Shown: positions 26,367-35,560, counted from the first letter of the stretch. The stretch is DNA of 64,000 nt from Cupriavidus phytohabitans (GCF_000426345.1 NZ_AUFE01000030.1:16234-80233), one strand, 5' to 3'. Numbers and translations are program-made. The notes: generated by a model from the letters alone, not told the origin.

Positions 26367-26569
26367 TGCGAAATCGTGGCGATCGTCGGGACGAATCGGG
26401 TCGTGTCGGGTTGTGTCGGGTTGCATAGGCACCGTTGGCGGCGCGCGCGGCCGGGGTGCGCAAGAGGCGCAGGAGCCGCCGCGCATGGTAGGTGCGAGGC
26501 TGCCGGTTATTATATGGGGCTACGAGATTTTCGGCCGGGGCGCCGCAGTCTCACCCCCGATCCTGATAC

Positions 26570-27568
26570 ATGAAACGTTTTTTCCTTCGCCTGGGCCTGG
26601 CGGTCCTGGTACTTGCGCTGGCGGCCGCCGGCGGCTTTGCGTGGTGGGCCAATCACCCGCTGGCGCTGAACCGTTCGCCGGTCGTCGAAGTGGTGATCAA
26701 GCCCAATTCCGGCGTGGCCAGCGTCGGCCGCCAGATCCAGCGCGGCGGCGTCGGCATGGACCCGCGGCTGTTCGCGTTGCTGGTGCGCCTGACTGGCCAC
26801 GGGTCCGACCTGAAGGCCGGCGGCTATGAATTCGAGACCGGCGCCACGCCGCTGTCGGTGATGGGCAAGCTGGTGCGCGGCGAGGTCACGCACTACGTGG
26901 TCACCGTGATCGAGGGCTGGGAATTCCGCAAGATGCGCGCGGCGGTCGATGCCAGCCCGGCGCTGCGCCACGATACGCGCGACATGTCCGACGCGGAGCT
27001 GATGAAGGCGATCGGCGCCGCCGAGACTTCGCCCGAGGGACTGTTCTTCCCGGACACCTACCTGTTTGCGCGCGGCAGCAGCGATATCGACCTGTACAAG
27101 CACGCCTATCGCGCCATGCAGCGCCGCCTCAATGAAGCCTGGAACGCGCGCGCGCCCGACCTGCCGTACAAGTCCGCGTACGAAGCGCTGGTGATGGCAT
27201 CGATCGTGGAGAAAGAAACCGGGCAGGCCACGGAGCGCCCGATGATCGCCGCGGTGTTTATCAACCGCCTGCGCAAGAACATGATGCTGCAGACCGACCC
27301 GACCGTGATCTACGGCCTGGGCCAGACCTTCGACGGCGACCTGCGCAAGCGCGACCTGCAGGCTGACACCCCGTACAATACATACACCCGCACCGGCCTG
27401 CCGCCCACGCCGATCGCGCTGCCGGGCCTGGCCTCGCTGGCGGCGGCCACCGCGCCGGCACCGTCCGATGCGCTGTACTTCGTCGCCCGCGGCGACGGCA
27501 GCAGCCATTTCTCCAACTCGCTACCCGAACACAACCGCGCGGTCGACAAGTACCAGCGCGGCAAATAG
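26570..27568 (+). CDS. mltG: Endolytic murein transglycosylase
   Basis: The 332-residue protein has an N-terminal membrane anchor (residues about 5-25), a LysM-like region and the YceG domain. The catalytic Glu is E214 in MASIVEKETG. Downstream blocks INRLRKNMMLQTDPTVIYGLG and DTPYNTYTRTGLPPTPI are diagnostic. MltG cleaves nascent glycan strands and sets their length. The stop lies 7 bases before tmk, so the two are co-transcribed, an arrangement common in proteobacteria. Confidence 0.95.
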   Translation: MKRFFLRLGLAVLVLALAAAGGFAWWANHPLALNRSPVVEVVIKPNSGVASVGRQIQRGGVGMDPRLFALLVRLTGHGSDLKAGGYEFETGATPLSVMGKLVRGEVTHYVVTVIEGWEFRKMRAAVDASPALRHDTRDMSDAELMKAIGAAETSPEGLFFPDTYLFARGSSDIDLYKHAYRAMQRRLNEAWNARAPDLPYKSAYEALVMASIVEKETGQATERPMIAAVFINRLRKNMMLQTDPTVIYGLGQTFDGDLRKRDLQADTPYNTYTRTGLPPTPIALPGLASLAAATAPAPSDALYFVARGDGSSHFSNSLPEHNRAVDKYQRGK

Positions 27569-27575
27569 GCATTCC

Positions 27576-28187
27576 ATGCGCGGAAAATTCATCACCTTCG
27601 AAGGCATCGACGGCGCCGGCAAGAGCACCCATATCGAATGGGTGGCGGGGCGGCTGCGCGCGCGCCCCGGCATTCCCGCCGTGGTCACCACCCGCGAGCC
27701 GGGCGGCACGCCGCTGGGCGAAGACCTGCGCCAGCTGCTGCTGCACCGGAAAATGCACCTCGAGACCGAGGCGCTGCTGATGTTCGCGGCGCGGCGCGAG
27801 CATATCGCCGAGGTCATCGCGCCCGCACTGGCGCGCGGCGAATGGGTCATCTCGGACCGGTTTACCGATGCCACCTTCGCCTACCAGGGCGGGGGCCGGG
27901 GCCTGCCGAGGCAGCGGCTCGAAGTCCTGGAAGACTGGGTGCAGGACGGCCTGCAGCCGGACCTGACGCTGCTGTTCGACGTGCCGCTGGAAACCGCCAG
28001 CGAGCGGCTGGCCGGGGCGCGTGAACCGGACAAGTTCGAGGCGGAATCGCGCGCGTTCTTCCAGCGCACCCGCGATGAGTACTTGCGCCGTGCTGCCGCG
28101 GCGCCGGGGCGCTTCCGCGTGATCGACGCCACGCGCAGCATCGAGGCGATCCGCGAGGAACTTGGGCAAATCATCGCAACCCTTTAA
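27576..28187 (+). CDS. tmk: Thymidylate kinase
   Basis: The 203-residue kinase has the P-loop EGIDGAGKST (residues 9-18), the TTREPGGTPLG motif that binds dTMP, and SDRFTDATFAYQGGGRG. It phosphorylates dTMP to dTDP. The ATG at 27576 gives a normal-length protein; the longer open frame upstream lies within mltG. It is followed after 108 bases by holB. Confidence 0.96.
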   Translation: MRGKFITFEGIDGAGKSTHIEWVAGRLRARPGIPAVVTTREPGGTPLGEDLRQLLLHRKMHLETEALLMFAARREHIAEVIAPALARGEWVISDRFTDATFAYQGGGRGLPRQRLEVLEDWVQDGLQPDLTLLFDVPLETASERLAGAREPDKFEAESRAFFQRTRDEYLRRAAAAPGRFRVIDATRSIEAIREELGQIIATL

Positions 28188-28295
28188 TCGATCTGGCAGC
28201 ACTATATGCGGATGATGATGACGAAGCCCCCGCGCTGCCATAACCCGATTTTCTAAGCCAACACGTCAAAGATCGCGGCTAACCCACTGATTCAC

Positions 28296-29309
28296 ATGCT
28301 CTATCCCTGGCAGAAGGAAGACTGGCAACGTCTCGGCATCCTGCGCGAACGGCTCCCGCATGCATTGCTGATCCATGGCCAGCAAGGCATCGGCAAGCGC
28401 GACCTGGCCCTGCATTTCGCGCAAGGGCTGCTGTGCGAGGCACCGCGTCCCGACGGCCAGCCCTGCGGCCAGTGTTCGGCGTGCCACTGGTTCAGCCAGG
28501 GAAACCACCCCGATTTCACTGTCGTGCGCCCCGAGGCGCTGGATGCCTCGGCCGAGCCCGATACCGATGAAGGCGGCAAGAAAAAGGCGCCGAGCAAGAT
28601 CATCCGCATGGAGCAGGTGCGTGCGCTGATCGATGCGGTGGGCGTCGGCACGCACCGCGCGGGCCTGCGTGTGGTGGTCGTGTATCCGCTCGATGCGCTG
28701 CAGACCGAGGGCGCCAACGCGCTGCTGAAGACGCTGGAGGAACCGCCGCCGTCGACCGTATTCCTGCTGGTGACCGACCGGCTCGACCGTATCCTGCCGA
28801 CCATCCTGTCGCGCTGCCGCCAGTTCTCCATGCAACGCCCGGCGCCGGAGGCCGCGCTCGCGTGGCTGCAAGGCCAGGGGGTTGCCGATGCGGAGGCCCA
28901 GCTGGCGCAGTCGGGCGGGTCGCCGCTGACCGCGCTGCACGCGGCCGAGGCCGAGGAGCAGCCGCTGCAACGCCTGCTGGTCAGTCAGCTGGGGGCGGGC
29001 GCCGCGTTCGACGCCTCTGCCGCCGCCGAACAACTGCAGAAGCTGCCGGTGCCCGCCGTGCTTGGCATCCTGCAGCGCTGGACGTACGATCTGCTGAAGC
29101 TGCGGCTGGATGTCGCCGGCGGCACCGCGCCGCGCTACTTCCCCAAGGAGCGCGCCGCGCTGGCGCGCTGCGCCGGTGCTACCGACGCGCACCGGCTGCA
29201 GGCCTATGCCGCGCGGCTGACCGCGCATCGCCGCAGCGAGAACCATCCGCTGGCGGCAAGGCTGGTGATGGAGGCAGTATTCCTGGAGTACCGGCAGCTG
29301 TTCCGATAA
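28296..29309 (+). CDS. holB: DNA polymerase III delta-prime subunit
   Basis: The 337-residue clamp-loader subunit has a P-loop-like GQQGIGKR at residues 28-35 and a zinc module with C47, C57, C60 and C63. It also has LLKTLEEPPPSTVFLLVT with the SRC sensor (LSRCRQF). An insertion rich in charged residues (PDTDEGGKKKAPSK) sits after the zinc module and is common in beta-proteobacterial HolB. The order tmk-holB-pilZ-tatD is conserved widely. Confidence 0.94.
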   Translation: MLYPWQKEDWQRLGILRERLPHALLIHGQQGIGKRDLALHFAQGLLCEAPRPDGQPCGQCSACHWFSQGNHPDFTVVRPEALDASAEPDTDEGGKKKAPSKIIRMEQVRALIDAVGVGTHRAGLRVVVVYPLDALQTEGANALLKTLEEPPPSTVFLLVTDRLDRILPTILSRCRQFSMQRPAPEAALAWLQGQGVADAEAQLAQSGGSPLTALHAAEAEEQPLQRLLVSQLGAGAAFDASAAAEQLQKLPVPAVLGILQRWTYDLLKLRLDVAGGTAPRYFPKERAALARCAGATDAHRLQAYAARLTAHRRSENHPLAARLVMEAVFLEYRQLFR

Positions 29310-29372
29310 GGCAGCGCCATTGCAGCACAAAGCCATAACAACAAGCAGCATCGTCATTCAGGGGGGTCAACC

Positions 29373-29777
29373 ATGAACACTGCAGCGACCGGGGCGCCAC
29401 CGACCGCCCCGCTGGGCGCTCCGACCGGCAGCGGGGCGGCATCGCGTCCCAATGTGCTGTCGTTGTCGATCAAGGACCAGGCCGGTCTGTACGCGGCCTA
29501 TATGCCGTTCCTCGCACGCGGGGGCATTTTCGTGCCGTCGAACAGGCCATTCCGGCTGGGCGAGCAGGTGTTCCTGGTGCTGTCGCTGCTGGACCGGCCG
29601 CAGAAATACCAGATCGCGGGCCAGGTGGCCTGGATCACTCCGGCGGGCACGCCGATGAAGACCCCCGGCGTCGGCGTACACTTGCCCGACGACGACAACG
29701 GGCGCAACCTGCGCCGCGCGGTGGAGGAAATCCTGGGCAAGCTGCTGGAGTCCGGGCGCCCCACACAAACCTTATGA
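29373..29777 (+). CDS. PilZ-domain protein
   Basis: The 134-residue protein has a Pro/Ala-rich N-terminus of about 25 residues followed by a compact PilZ domain. Visible blocks are LSLSIKDQAGLYAAYMPFLARGG, FVLSLLDRP-type strand and VAWITP. It lacks the RxxxR and D/NxSxxG cyclic-di-GMP motifs. It resembles the type IV pilus assembly protein PilZ, which does not bind the nucleotide and works with PilB and FimX. The location after holB is the usual one for this gene. Confidence 0.85.
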   Translation: MNTAATGAPPTAPLGAPTGSGAASRPNVLSLSIKDQAGLYAAYMPFLARGGIFVPSNRPFRLGEQVFLVLSLLDRPQKYQIAGQVAWITPAGTPMKTPGVGVHLPDDDNGRNLRRAVEEILGKLLESGRPTQTL

Positions 29778-29812
29778 AGTGCGAAAACAGTTTCGCAATC
29801 CATTGATTGTTA

Positions 29813-30337
29813 ATGAATTCTTCCCGTTTTTCGCTGCGTATTGCCGAGCCCCGCGATCTGCCGGGCATCGTCGCGATCTATAACAGCACCGTGCCCTCGC
29901 GCATGGTCACCGCCGATACCGAACCCGTTACCGTGGCCTCGCGCCAGGCGTGGTTCGACGCCCACCAGCCCGGGCGCCGCCCGCTCTGGGTGTGCGAGGA
30001 TGCCGACGGCCGCATGGCTGGCTGGATGAGCTTTTCCGATTTCTACGGCCGCCCGGCCTATGGCGGCACCGCCGAGGTCTCGATCTACCTGGACGCAGAA
30101 CGCCGCGGCCAGGGGCTGGGCCGCTACCTGCTGCAGCAGGCCATCGACCACGCGCCCGCGGTCGGCGTGAATACGCTGCTCGGCTTCATCTTTGGCCACA
30201 ACGCTCCCAGCCTGGGCCTGTTCGCCGCGATGGGCTTTACCCGCTGGGGCGACCTGCCGCGCGTGGCGGTGCTGGACGGCGTCGAGCGCGACCTGATCAT
30301 CCTCGGCCTCCGCGTGGATGACGGGCAGCAGGCCTGA
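29813..30337 (+). CDS. GNAT N-acetyltransferase, phosphinothricin acetyltransferase-like
   Basis: This 174-residue acetyltransferase of the Pat/YncA type has RIAEPRDLPGIVAIYN at the N-terminus. The acetyl-CoA loop is RRGQGLGRYLLQQAI, followed by LLGFIFGHNAPSLGLFAAMGF. Such enzymes acetylate methionine sulfoximine-like amino acid analogues. The ATG at 29813 is chosen; an upstream TTG in frame is less likely. The gene interrupts the usual pilZ-tatD order. Confidence 0.87.
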   Translation: MNSSRFSLRIAEPRDLPGIVAIYNSTVPSRMVTADTEPVTVASRQAWFDAHQPGRRPLWVCEDADGRMAGWMSFSDFYGRPAYGGTAEVSIYLDAERRGQGLGRYLLQQAIDHAPAVGVNTLLGFIFGHNAPSLGLFAAMGFTRWGDLPRVAVLDGVERDLIILGLRVDDGQQA

Positions 30338-30374
30338 ACGGCCGAAGATCAGTGCCGAGGACAAGAGATTTCCC

Positions 30375-31169
30375 ATGTTTGTTGATTCCCACTGCCATAT
30401 CGATTTCCCCGAGCTGGCCGCGCGCCTGCCCGAACTGCTGGAAAACATGCGCGCCAACCAGGTCACGCATGCGCTGTGCATCTCGGTGACGCTGGAGGAC
30501 TTCCCGCGCGTGCTGGCGCTGGCCGAGCAGCATCCCAACCTGTATGCCTCGGTCGGCGTGCATCCCGACTATGAAGAGGGGGAAGACCCATCCGTCGAGC
30601 GTCTGGTTGAGTTGTCGGCGCACCCGCGCGTGGTCGGCACCGGCGAGACCGGGCTGGACTACTACCGACTCAACGGCCGCAGCATCGCCGACATGGAATG
30701 GCAGCGCGAACGCTTCCGCAACCATATCCGCGCGGCGCGCCAGACCGGCAAGCCGCTGATCATCCATACCCGCTCGTCCGCAGACGATACGCTGCGCCTC
30801 ATGCGTGAGGAGAACGCGGGCGAAGCCGGCGGCGTGATGCATTGCTTTACCGAGACCTGGGACGTCGCCCGGCAGGCGCTGGACCAGGGCTTCCATATCT
30901 CGTTTTCCGGCATCGTCACCTTCAAGAGCGCCGCCGATTTGCAGGAGACCGCGCGCAAGGTGCCGCTCGACCGCATGCTGATCGAGACCGATTCACCCTA
31001 CCTGGCGCCCGTGCCGTACCGCGGCAAGACCAACGAGCCGGCCTGGGTGCGCCACGTAGGCGAGTTCATTGCGCAACTGAGAGGGGTGCCGGTGGCGCAG
31101 GTGGCTGAGGAGACGACGGAGAATTTCTTCAACCTATTCAGGCATATCGACAGGAATGCTCATGTTTGA
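30375..31169 (+). CDS. TatD-family metal-dependent hydrolase (DNase)
   Basis: The 264-residue amidohydrolase-fold protein has the metal motif DSHCHID (H6, H8), a GTGETGLDYY Glu, LIIHTRSSADD, MHCFTET and the late ETDSPYLAP Asp. All expected TatD metal ligands are visible. TatD-type proteins act as 3'-5' exonucleases in DNA repair. The ATG at 30375 gives a normal length. The 3' end overlaps the next gene by 8 bases. Confidence 0.94.
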   Translation: MFVDSHCHIDFPELAARLPELLENMRANQVTHALCISVTLEDFPRVLALAEQHPNLYASVGVHPDYEEGEDPSVERLVELSAHPRVVGTGETGLDYYRLNGRSIADMEWQRERFRNHIRAARQTGKPLIIHTRSSADDTLRLMREENAGEAGGVMHCFTETWDVARQALDQGFHISFSGIVTFKSAADLQETARKVPLDRMLIETDSPYLAPVPYRGKTNEPAWVRHVGEFIAQLRGVPVAQVAEETTENFFNLFRHIDRNAHV

Positions 31170-31920
31170 CCTGAAGTTTTTCCGCCGCGCCGCCGGCGCA
31201 GTGGTGCTGGCCGCGGCCACGCTGGCGCAGGCCGCGCCCGCCGATGACATGCGCAAGGCGGTCGAGTTCGACGACGCCAATACCGTCAAGAAGCTGCTGG
31301 CCAAGGGCGTCGATCCCAATATCGCCGACAGCCGCGGCAACCCGGTGCTGGTGCTGGCGCTGCGCGAGAAGTCGCTCAAGGCGGCAACGGTGCTGATCCG
31401 CGCCAAGGACATCGACTTCGACAAGGCCAACCCCGCCGGGGAGACCCCGCTGATGATGGCGGCGCTGCAGGGCCAGCTCGATATGGTCAAGCTGATGGTC
31501 GACGAGATGGAAGCCGAGATCAACAAGACCGGCTGGACCCCGCTGCACTATGCCGCCACCAATGGCCATGACAACGTGGTCAAGTACCTGGTCGACCATG
31601 CCGCGTATATCGACGCGGAGTCGCCCAACGGCACCACGCCGCTGATGATGGCCGCGCGCGCGGGGCATATCGAGACCGTCAAGCTGCTGCTGGACGAAGG
31701 CGCCGACATGCGCCTGAAGAACCAGCAGGGCATGACCGTGATCGACTTTGCCGAGCGCTACAACCAGGCCGAGATCGCCAATGGCCTGAAGTCGCGCTGG
31801 CAGAAGCTCTATCCGCAGACGCCGATCGTGCCGGCGCCGCCGCTGAAGGCGCCCACCGGAACGCCGGGCGGCCAGCGTCCCGCCAACGCCCCGGCCGCGC
31901 CGCAGACCAAGGGCTGGTAA
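31162..31920 (+). CDS. Exported ankyrin-repeat protein
   Basis: The 252-residue protein has a Sec signal (FFRRAAGAVVLAAATLAQAAPA) and about five ankyrin repeats between residues 30 and 200, for example GETPLMMAALQGQLDMVKLMV, GWTPLHYAATNGHDNVVKYLV and GTTPLMMAARAGHIETVKLLL. A Pro-rich tail follows. It is probably a periplasmic protein-interaction module. The ATG at 31162 is 6 bases after AGGA, whereas the ATG at 31156 abuts it. The start overlaps tatD, suggesting translational coupling. The partner is unknown. Confidence 0.88.
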   Translation: MFDLKFFRRAAGAVVLAAATLAQAAPADDMRKAVEFDDANTVKKLLAKGVDPNIADSRGNPVLVLALREKSLKAATVLIRAKDIDFDKANPAGETPLMMAALQGQLDMVKLMVDEMEAEINKTGWTPLHYAATNGHDNVVKYLVDHAAYIDAESPNGTTPLMMAARAGHIETVKLLLDEGADMRLKNQQGMTVIDFAERYNQAEIANGLKSRWQKLYPQTPIVPAPPLKAPTGTPGGQRPANAPAAPQTKGW

Positions 31921-31933
31921 GGAGCGCCCCGGC

Positions 31934-32341
31934 ATGGATGCTGCGCCAGCCCCGGCCGCGCCGGGCCGCCTGCGCCAGTGGGCACGGCGGCTCAAGGCCA
32001 GCTTGCTGACACTGTGGTTCTGCAGCCGCCACCCCGGCACGCCGCGGGGCGCGCGGCTGCTGGCGGTGCTGGTGGTCGGCTATGCCTTTAGCCCGATCGA
32101 CCTGATTCCCGATTTCATCCCGGTGCTGGGCTACCTCGACGATGTCGTGCTCGTGCCGCTGGGCATCTGGCTCGCTTTGCGGATGATTCCGCCCGTGGTC
32201 ACCGAGGAATGCCGCGGCCGCGCCGAGGCCTGGCAGGCCACCCATGCGCAACGGCCGCGCAATCGCGCGGCCGCCGTGGTCATCGTGCTGCTGTGGGTCT
32301 TGCTGGCATGGCTGGCGTGGCGCTGGCTGGCGCCGCGCTGA
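31934..32341 (+). CDS. YkvA-like DUF1232 membrane protein
   Basis: The 135-residue protein carries the DUF1232 core YAFSPIDLIPDFIPVLGYLDDVVLVPLGIWLALR, preceded by basic residues and followed by a C-terminal hydrophobic helix. The function is not known. AAGGAG overlaps the stop of the ankyrin gene and lies 9 bases before the ATG, so the two are probably co-transcribed. It converges with egtB. The stop is followed by a repeated CGCGCTGACAC, a simple duplication. Confidence 0.87.
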   Translation: MDAAPAPAAPGRLRQWARRLKASLLTLWFCSRHPGTPRGARLLAVLVVGYAFSPIDLIPDFIPVLGYLDDVVLVPLGIWLALRMIPPVVTEECRGRAEAWQATHAQRPRNRAAAVVIVLLWVLLAWLAWRWLAPR

Positions 32342-32378
32342 CACCGCGCTGACACCGCGCTAGAACGCAGGGCAGCGC

Positions 32379-33668
32379 CTAGACGTCGTCCGCCAGCCGC
32401 ACGCCCGTGAACTGCCAGCGCTGGTGCGGGTAGAAGAAGTTGCGGTAGGTTGCCCGGATATGCGATTCGGGCGTGACGCACGACCCGCCGCGCAGCACCA
32501 TCTGGCTGCTCATGAACTTGCCGTTGTACTCGCCGAGTGCGCCGGGGTTCGGGCGGAAGCCGGGATAAGGAAGGAAGGCGCTGCCGGTCCATTCCCAGAC
32601 ATCGCCGAACATCTGGCGCAGCACGCCCGAGGTGTTCTGCCGGTCCGGCAGCGGCCGCAGCGCGCGGCCTTCGGCAAAATTCCCGGTCGCCGGCAGGCTG
32701 CGCGCGGCGTGCTCCCATTCCGCCTCGGTCGGCAGCCTCCGCTCGGCCCAGCGTGCAAAGGCTTCGGCCTCGTAGAAGCTGATATGGGTGACCGGGCTGT
32801 CCGGATCGACCGGATGCATGCCGCGCAGCGTCATCTGCCACCACGTGCCTTCGCGCGCTTCCCAGTACAGCGGCGCCTGGATGCCTTGCTCGCAGGCCCA
32901 GCGCCAGCCGTCGGACAGCCACAGGCCGGCGGTCTGGTAGCCGCCGTCATCGATGAACTCGAACCACTGGCGGTTGGTGACCGGGTGCGAGCACAGCGTG
33001 AACGGCTGCAGGTAAACCTTGTGGCACGGCCCCTCGCAGTCGAAGGCAAAGCTCTCGCCGCGATGGCCGATCTCGACCACGCCGCCGTCGAAGCCGATCC
33101 AGTCGGGCGCCGGGCGCGGGTCCGCGATCACCGGCTCGGGCAGCTCCGGCGCGAAGGCCGGCCGCAGCGGATTCTGCGCGAACAGGTGCAGGATGTCGGT
33201 CAGCAGGAGTTCCTGGTGCTGCTGCTCGTGCTGCAGGCCGAGCGTGATCAGCGCGGCCTCGGCGTCGGTCTGGGCGCTGCCGAGCAGCGCCATCATCGAC
33301 TCGTCCACGGCCTCGCGGTACGCCAGCACCTCGTCCAGCGACGGGCGCGTCAGCAGACCGCGCTGCGGGCGTGGATGGCGCGGGCCGACTGCCTCGTAAT
33401 AGGAGTTGAACAGGTAGCGGTAGTCCGGGTCCACCGGCTCATAGTCGGGGAGGCGCGCGGCCAGCACGAATTCCTCGAAGAACCAGGTGGTGTGCGCCAG
33501 GTGCCATTTTGCCGGGCTGGCGTCGTCCATCGACTGCACGGTGGCATCGGCATCGGACAGGTCGGCTACCAGCGTCTCGGTGCTGGCGCGGACGTGGCGA
33601 TACTGCGAAAGGAGGGCAGGTTCGTGCGGGGGATGGAGGGCGGCGGCGGGCAACAGGGCTGAAGTCAT
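32379..33668 (-). CDS. egtB: Ergothioneine-biosynthesis sulfoxide synthase EgtB-type protein
   Basis: The 429-residue protein has an N-terminal DinB-like domain with KWHLAHTTWFFE (residues 54-65) and a HEQQH motif (H147, H151) that together would supply the three-His iron site. A C-terminal formylglycine-generating-enzyme fold (about 200-425) has GDVWEWTGSAFLPYPGF and VLRGGSC. EgtB joins cysteine or gamma-glutamylcysteine to hercynine using oxygen. The methyltransferase gene egtD, often the neighbour, is not next to it here. No clear ribosome-binding site stands out. Confidence 0.9.
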   Translation of the reverse strand: MTSALLPAAALHPPHEPALLSQYRHVRASTETLVADLSDADATVQSMDDASPAKWHLAHTTWFFEEFVLAARLPDYEPVDPDYRYLFNSYYEAVGPRHPRPQRGLLTRPSLDEVLAYREAVDESMMALLGSAQTDAEAALITLGLQHEQQHQELLLTDILHLFAQNPLRPAFAPELPEPVIADPRPAPDWIGFDGGVVEIGHRGESFAFDCEGPCHKVYLQPFTLCSHPVTNRQWFEFIDDGGYQTAGLWLSDGWRWACEQGIQAPLYWEAREGTWWQMTLRGMHPVDPDSPVTHISFYEAEAFARWAERRLPTEAEWEHAARSLPATGNFAEGRALRPLPDRQNTSGVLRQMFGDVWEWTGSAFLPYPGFRPNPGALGEYNGKFMSSQMVLRGGSCVTPESHIRATYRNFFYPHQRWQFTGVRLADDV

Positions 33669-33755
33669 GCGGGCTCCCGGGGATGGATCGATCGATGACT
33701 GCAGGCGGCCGGCCGGCGCGTCCTTGCTGGCTGCGCCAGTGCCGCCAATGGCACG

Positions 33756-33775
33756 CGGGGCGCCGTAGCGCCCCG
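33756..33775 (-). terminator. Short perfect hairpin downstream of azoR
   Basis: CGGGGCGC and GCGCCCCG form an 8-base-pair stem with a CGTA loop. It lies about 100 bases beyond the azoR stop on the minus strand and upstream of egtB. There is no T-tract, so its role as a terminator is tentative. Confidence 0.4.
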
Positions 33776-33873
33776 AACCATCATAGACCCGATCCGTTGC
33801 CGGGGCGAGCAGGCGCCGTCCTACACGGTGCGCCGCGGCCCGCTGGCTTCAGTCAGCCATTGCGGCAAGCCAT

Positions 33874-34494
33874 TCAGGCAGCCAGCCGGGTGGCGTCGTT
33901 CAGCGCCGCGACTTCGGTACGGGCGCTGGCCAGCCCGGCTTCGCGGAACTCCGGACCCATGGCCAGGCCGTGGGCACGCACGTAAGTGATGTCGGTGATG
34001 CCGAGGAAGCGCAGCACCACGTCGACAGTGACTTCGTGCAGGTCCAGCGCATTCGCATCCTGGCGCACGCCGCCGCGCGACGACACCACGATCACGCGCT
34101 TGCCGCCTGCCAGGCCGACCGGGCCGTTCTCGGTGTACTTGAAGGTGCGGCCAGCCTGTGCGATGCGGTCGAACCAGGCCTTGAGCTGGCTCGGGATGCC
34201 GAAGTTGTACTGAGGCACGCCCAGCACCAGCACGTCGGCGGCGAGGAATTCGGCCAGCAACTGCTCGGTGCGCTCCAGCTCGGCTTGCTGCACGGCGCTC
34301 AGGCCATCCTTGGGACCGCCCAGCACCGGGAGCAGGTTGCCCGACAGGTGCGCCGGCGCATCCTGGTCCAGGTCGCGCACGGTGACCTTGGCCTCCGGGT
34401 TGGCTGCGACCAGGTCGGCCACCACGCTGGCGGTCAGGTTGCGGGAAACGGAGTTGTCGCCGAGGACGCTGGAATCGATCTGCAGGATGTTCAT
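33874..34494 (-). CDS. azoR: FMN-dependent NADH:quinone oxidoreductase / azoreductase
   Basis: The 206-residue flavodoxin-fold protein has SSVLGDNSVSRNLT for FMN phosphate binding, VPQYNFGIPSQLKAWFDRIAQAG, and VSSRGGV, all diagnostic of AzoR. It reduces quinones and azo compounds with NADH and protects against thiol or quinone stress. GGAG precedes the ATG at 34494. It is divergent from a LysR gene, the usual arrangement for a LysR-controlled azoreductase. Confidence 0.92.
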   Translation of the reverse strand: MNILQIDSSVLGDNSVSRNLTASVVADLVAANPEAKVTVRDLDQDAPAHLSGNLLPVLGGPKDGLSAVQQAELERTEQLLAEFLAADVLVLGVPQYNFGIPSQLKAWFDRIAQAGRTFKYTENGPVGLAGGKRVIVVSSRGGVRQDANALDLHEVTVDVVLRFLGITDITYVRAHGLAMGPEFREAGLASARTEVAALNDATRLAA

Positions 34495-34612
34495 GTCTAT
34501 CTCCACGAAGGGGCGGTTGCGATGGAGGAAAGATACTGGCTGGCCATTGGTATCGGTAGTGAGGCAAAATGCAAATGATTGTTCTATCGATGCAACGCCA
34601 CGCCAAACCGTC
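34495..34612. promoter_or_regulatory. Divergent azoR/LysR control region
   Basis: This 118-base gap between the azoR start and the LysR start must hold both promoters and a LysR-type binding site. AT-rich sequence around 34565-34592 (GCAAAATGCAAATGATTGTTC) is the likely core. I cannot define exact boxes. Confidence 0.4.
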
Positions 34613-35560
34613 ATGCAAGACCTCAACGACTTGTCCCTGTTCGCGCAGGTGGTGGAACACGGCAGCTTCTCGGCCGCCAGCCGCGCCACCGGCGTGCCCA
34701 AGTCGCGCCTGAGCCGGCGCATCGCCCAGCTGGAGCGCGACCTGGGTGTGCAGCTGCTGCGGCGGACCACGCGGCAGGTGCGCGTGACGCCGCTCGGCGA
34801 GTCGTTCTACGAACGTTGCCGCGCCATGCTCAATGAAGCCGAAGCCGCGCGCCAAGTGATCGAGCAGGCGCGCGAGCAGCCCGGCGGCACACTGCGCGTG
34901 AGCTGCCCGGTGGCGATTGCACAGATCCTGCTGGCGCCGGCCATCGGGCATTTCATGCGGGCCAACCCCGCGGTGCGGATCGAGCTGGAGGCCACCAACC
35001 GGCGTGTCGACGTGATCGCGGAAGGCTTCGACCTCGCGCTGCGAGTACGCGAGGTGATGGAGGACTCAAGCCTGGCCGTGCGCACCTTCGGCGAGAGCCA
35101 GCTGATGCTGGTGGCGAGTCCCGGGCTGCTCGACAGCATCGGCCGGCCGCGCACGCCGCAGGCGCTCGACGGCATGCCCGGCGTGGGCCAGCACCCGCAT
35201 GACGGCAAGCACGTCTGGACGCTGCGCTGCAAGCCCGGCGAGACCATCCAGATCGCCTACGACCCGCGCCTGGTCACCGATGAATTCGCGCTGCTGCGCG
35301 AGGCCGCGATCGCCGGCGTGGGCGTGGCCATGCTGCCGCGCATGTACTGCCGCGACGCCATCGACAGCGGCCAGCTTGAACTGCTGCTGCCCCAATATGA
35401 GATGCCGGTCGGCACGCTGCATGCGGTCTTCCCGTCGCGCAAGGGCGTCACGCCGGCGACCCGGCGCTTCCTCGATTTCCTGGGCGAAATCCTGCCCGAG
35501 TGCGCGCGCAAGGCCGGCATGGTCGAAGCGAGGCAGCCGGCCATGCACAGGGTGGTCTAG
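34613..35560 (+). CDS. LysR-family transcriptional regulator
   Basis: The 315-residue regulator has an N-terminal helix-turn-helix (FAQVVEHGSFSAASRATGVPKSRLSRRIAQLE, residues 9-40) and a LysR substrate-binding domain. The SRLSRRIAQLERDLGVQLLRRTTR block is typical of the AaeR/DsdC-like group that controls azoreductases and quinone-stress genes. It probably regulates azoR, which is divergent. The ATG at 34613 gives the normal length; the frame runs open far upstream. Confidence 0.92.
   Translation: MQDLNDLSLFAQVVEHGSFSAASRATGVPKSRLSRRIAQLERDLGVQLLRRTTRQVRVTPLGESFYERCRAMLNEAEAARQVIEQAREQPGGTLRVSCPVAIAQILLAPAIGHFMRANPAVRIELEATNRRVDVIAEGFDLALRVREVMEDSSLAVRTFGESQLMLVASPGLLDSIGRPRTPQALDGMPGVGQHPHDGKHVWTLRCKPGETIQIAYDPRLVTDEFALLREAAIAGVGVAMLPRMYCRDAIDSGQLELLLPQYEMPVGTLHAVFPSRKGVTPATRRFLDFLGEILPECARKAGMVEARQPAMHRVV

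Noticed and set aside
32341..32378. Repeated CGCGCTGACAC after the DUF1232 gene
   Set aside because: It is a short duplication with no hairpin or other sign of function.
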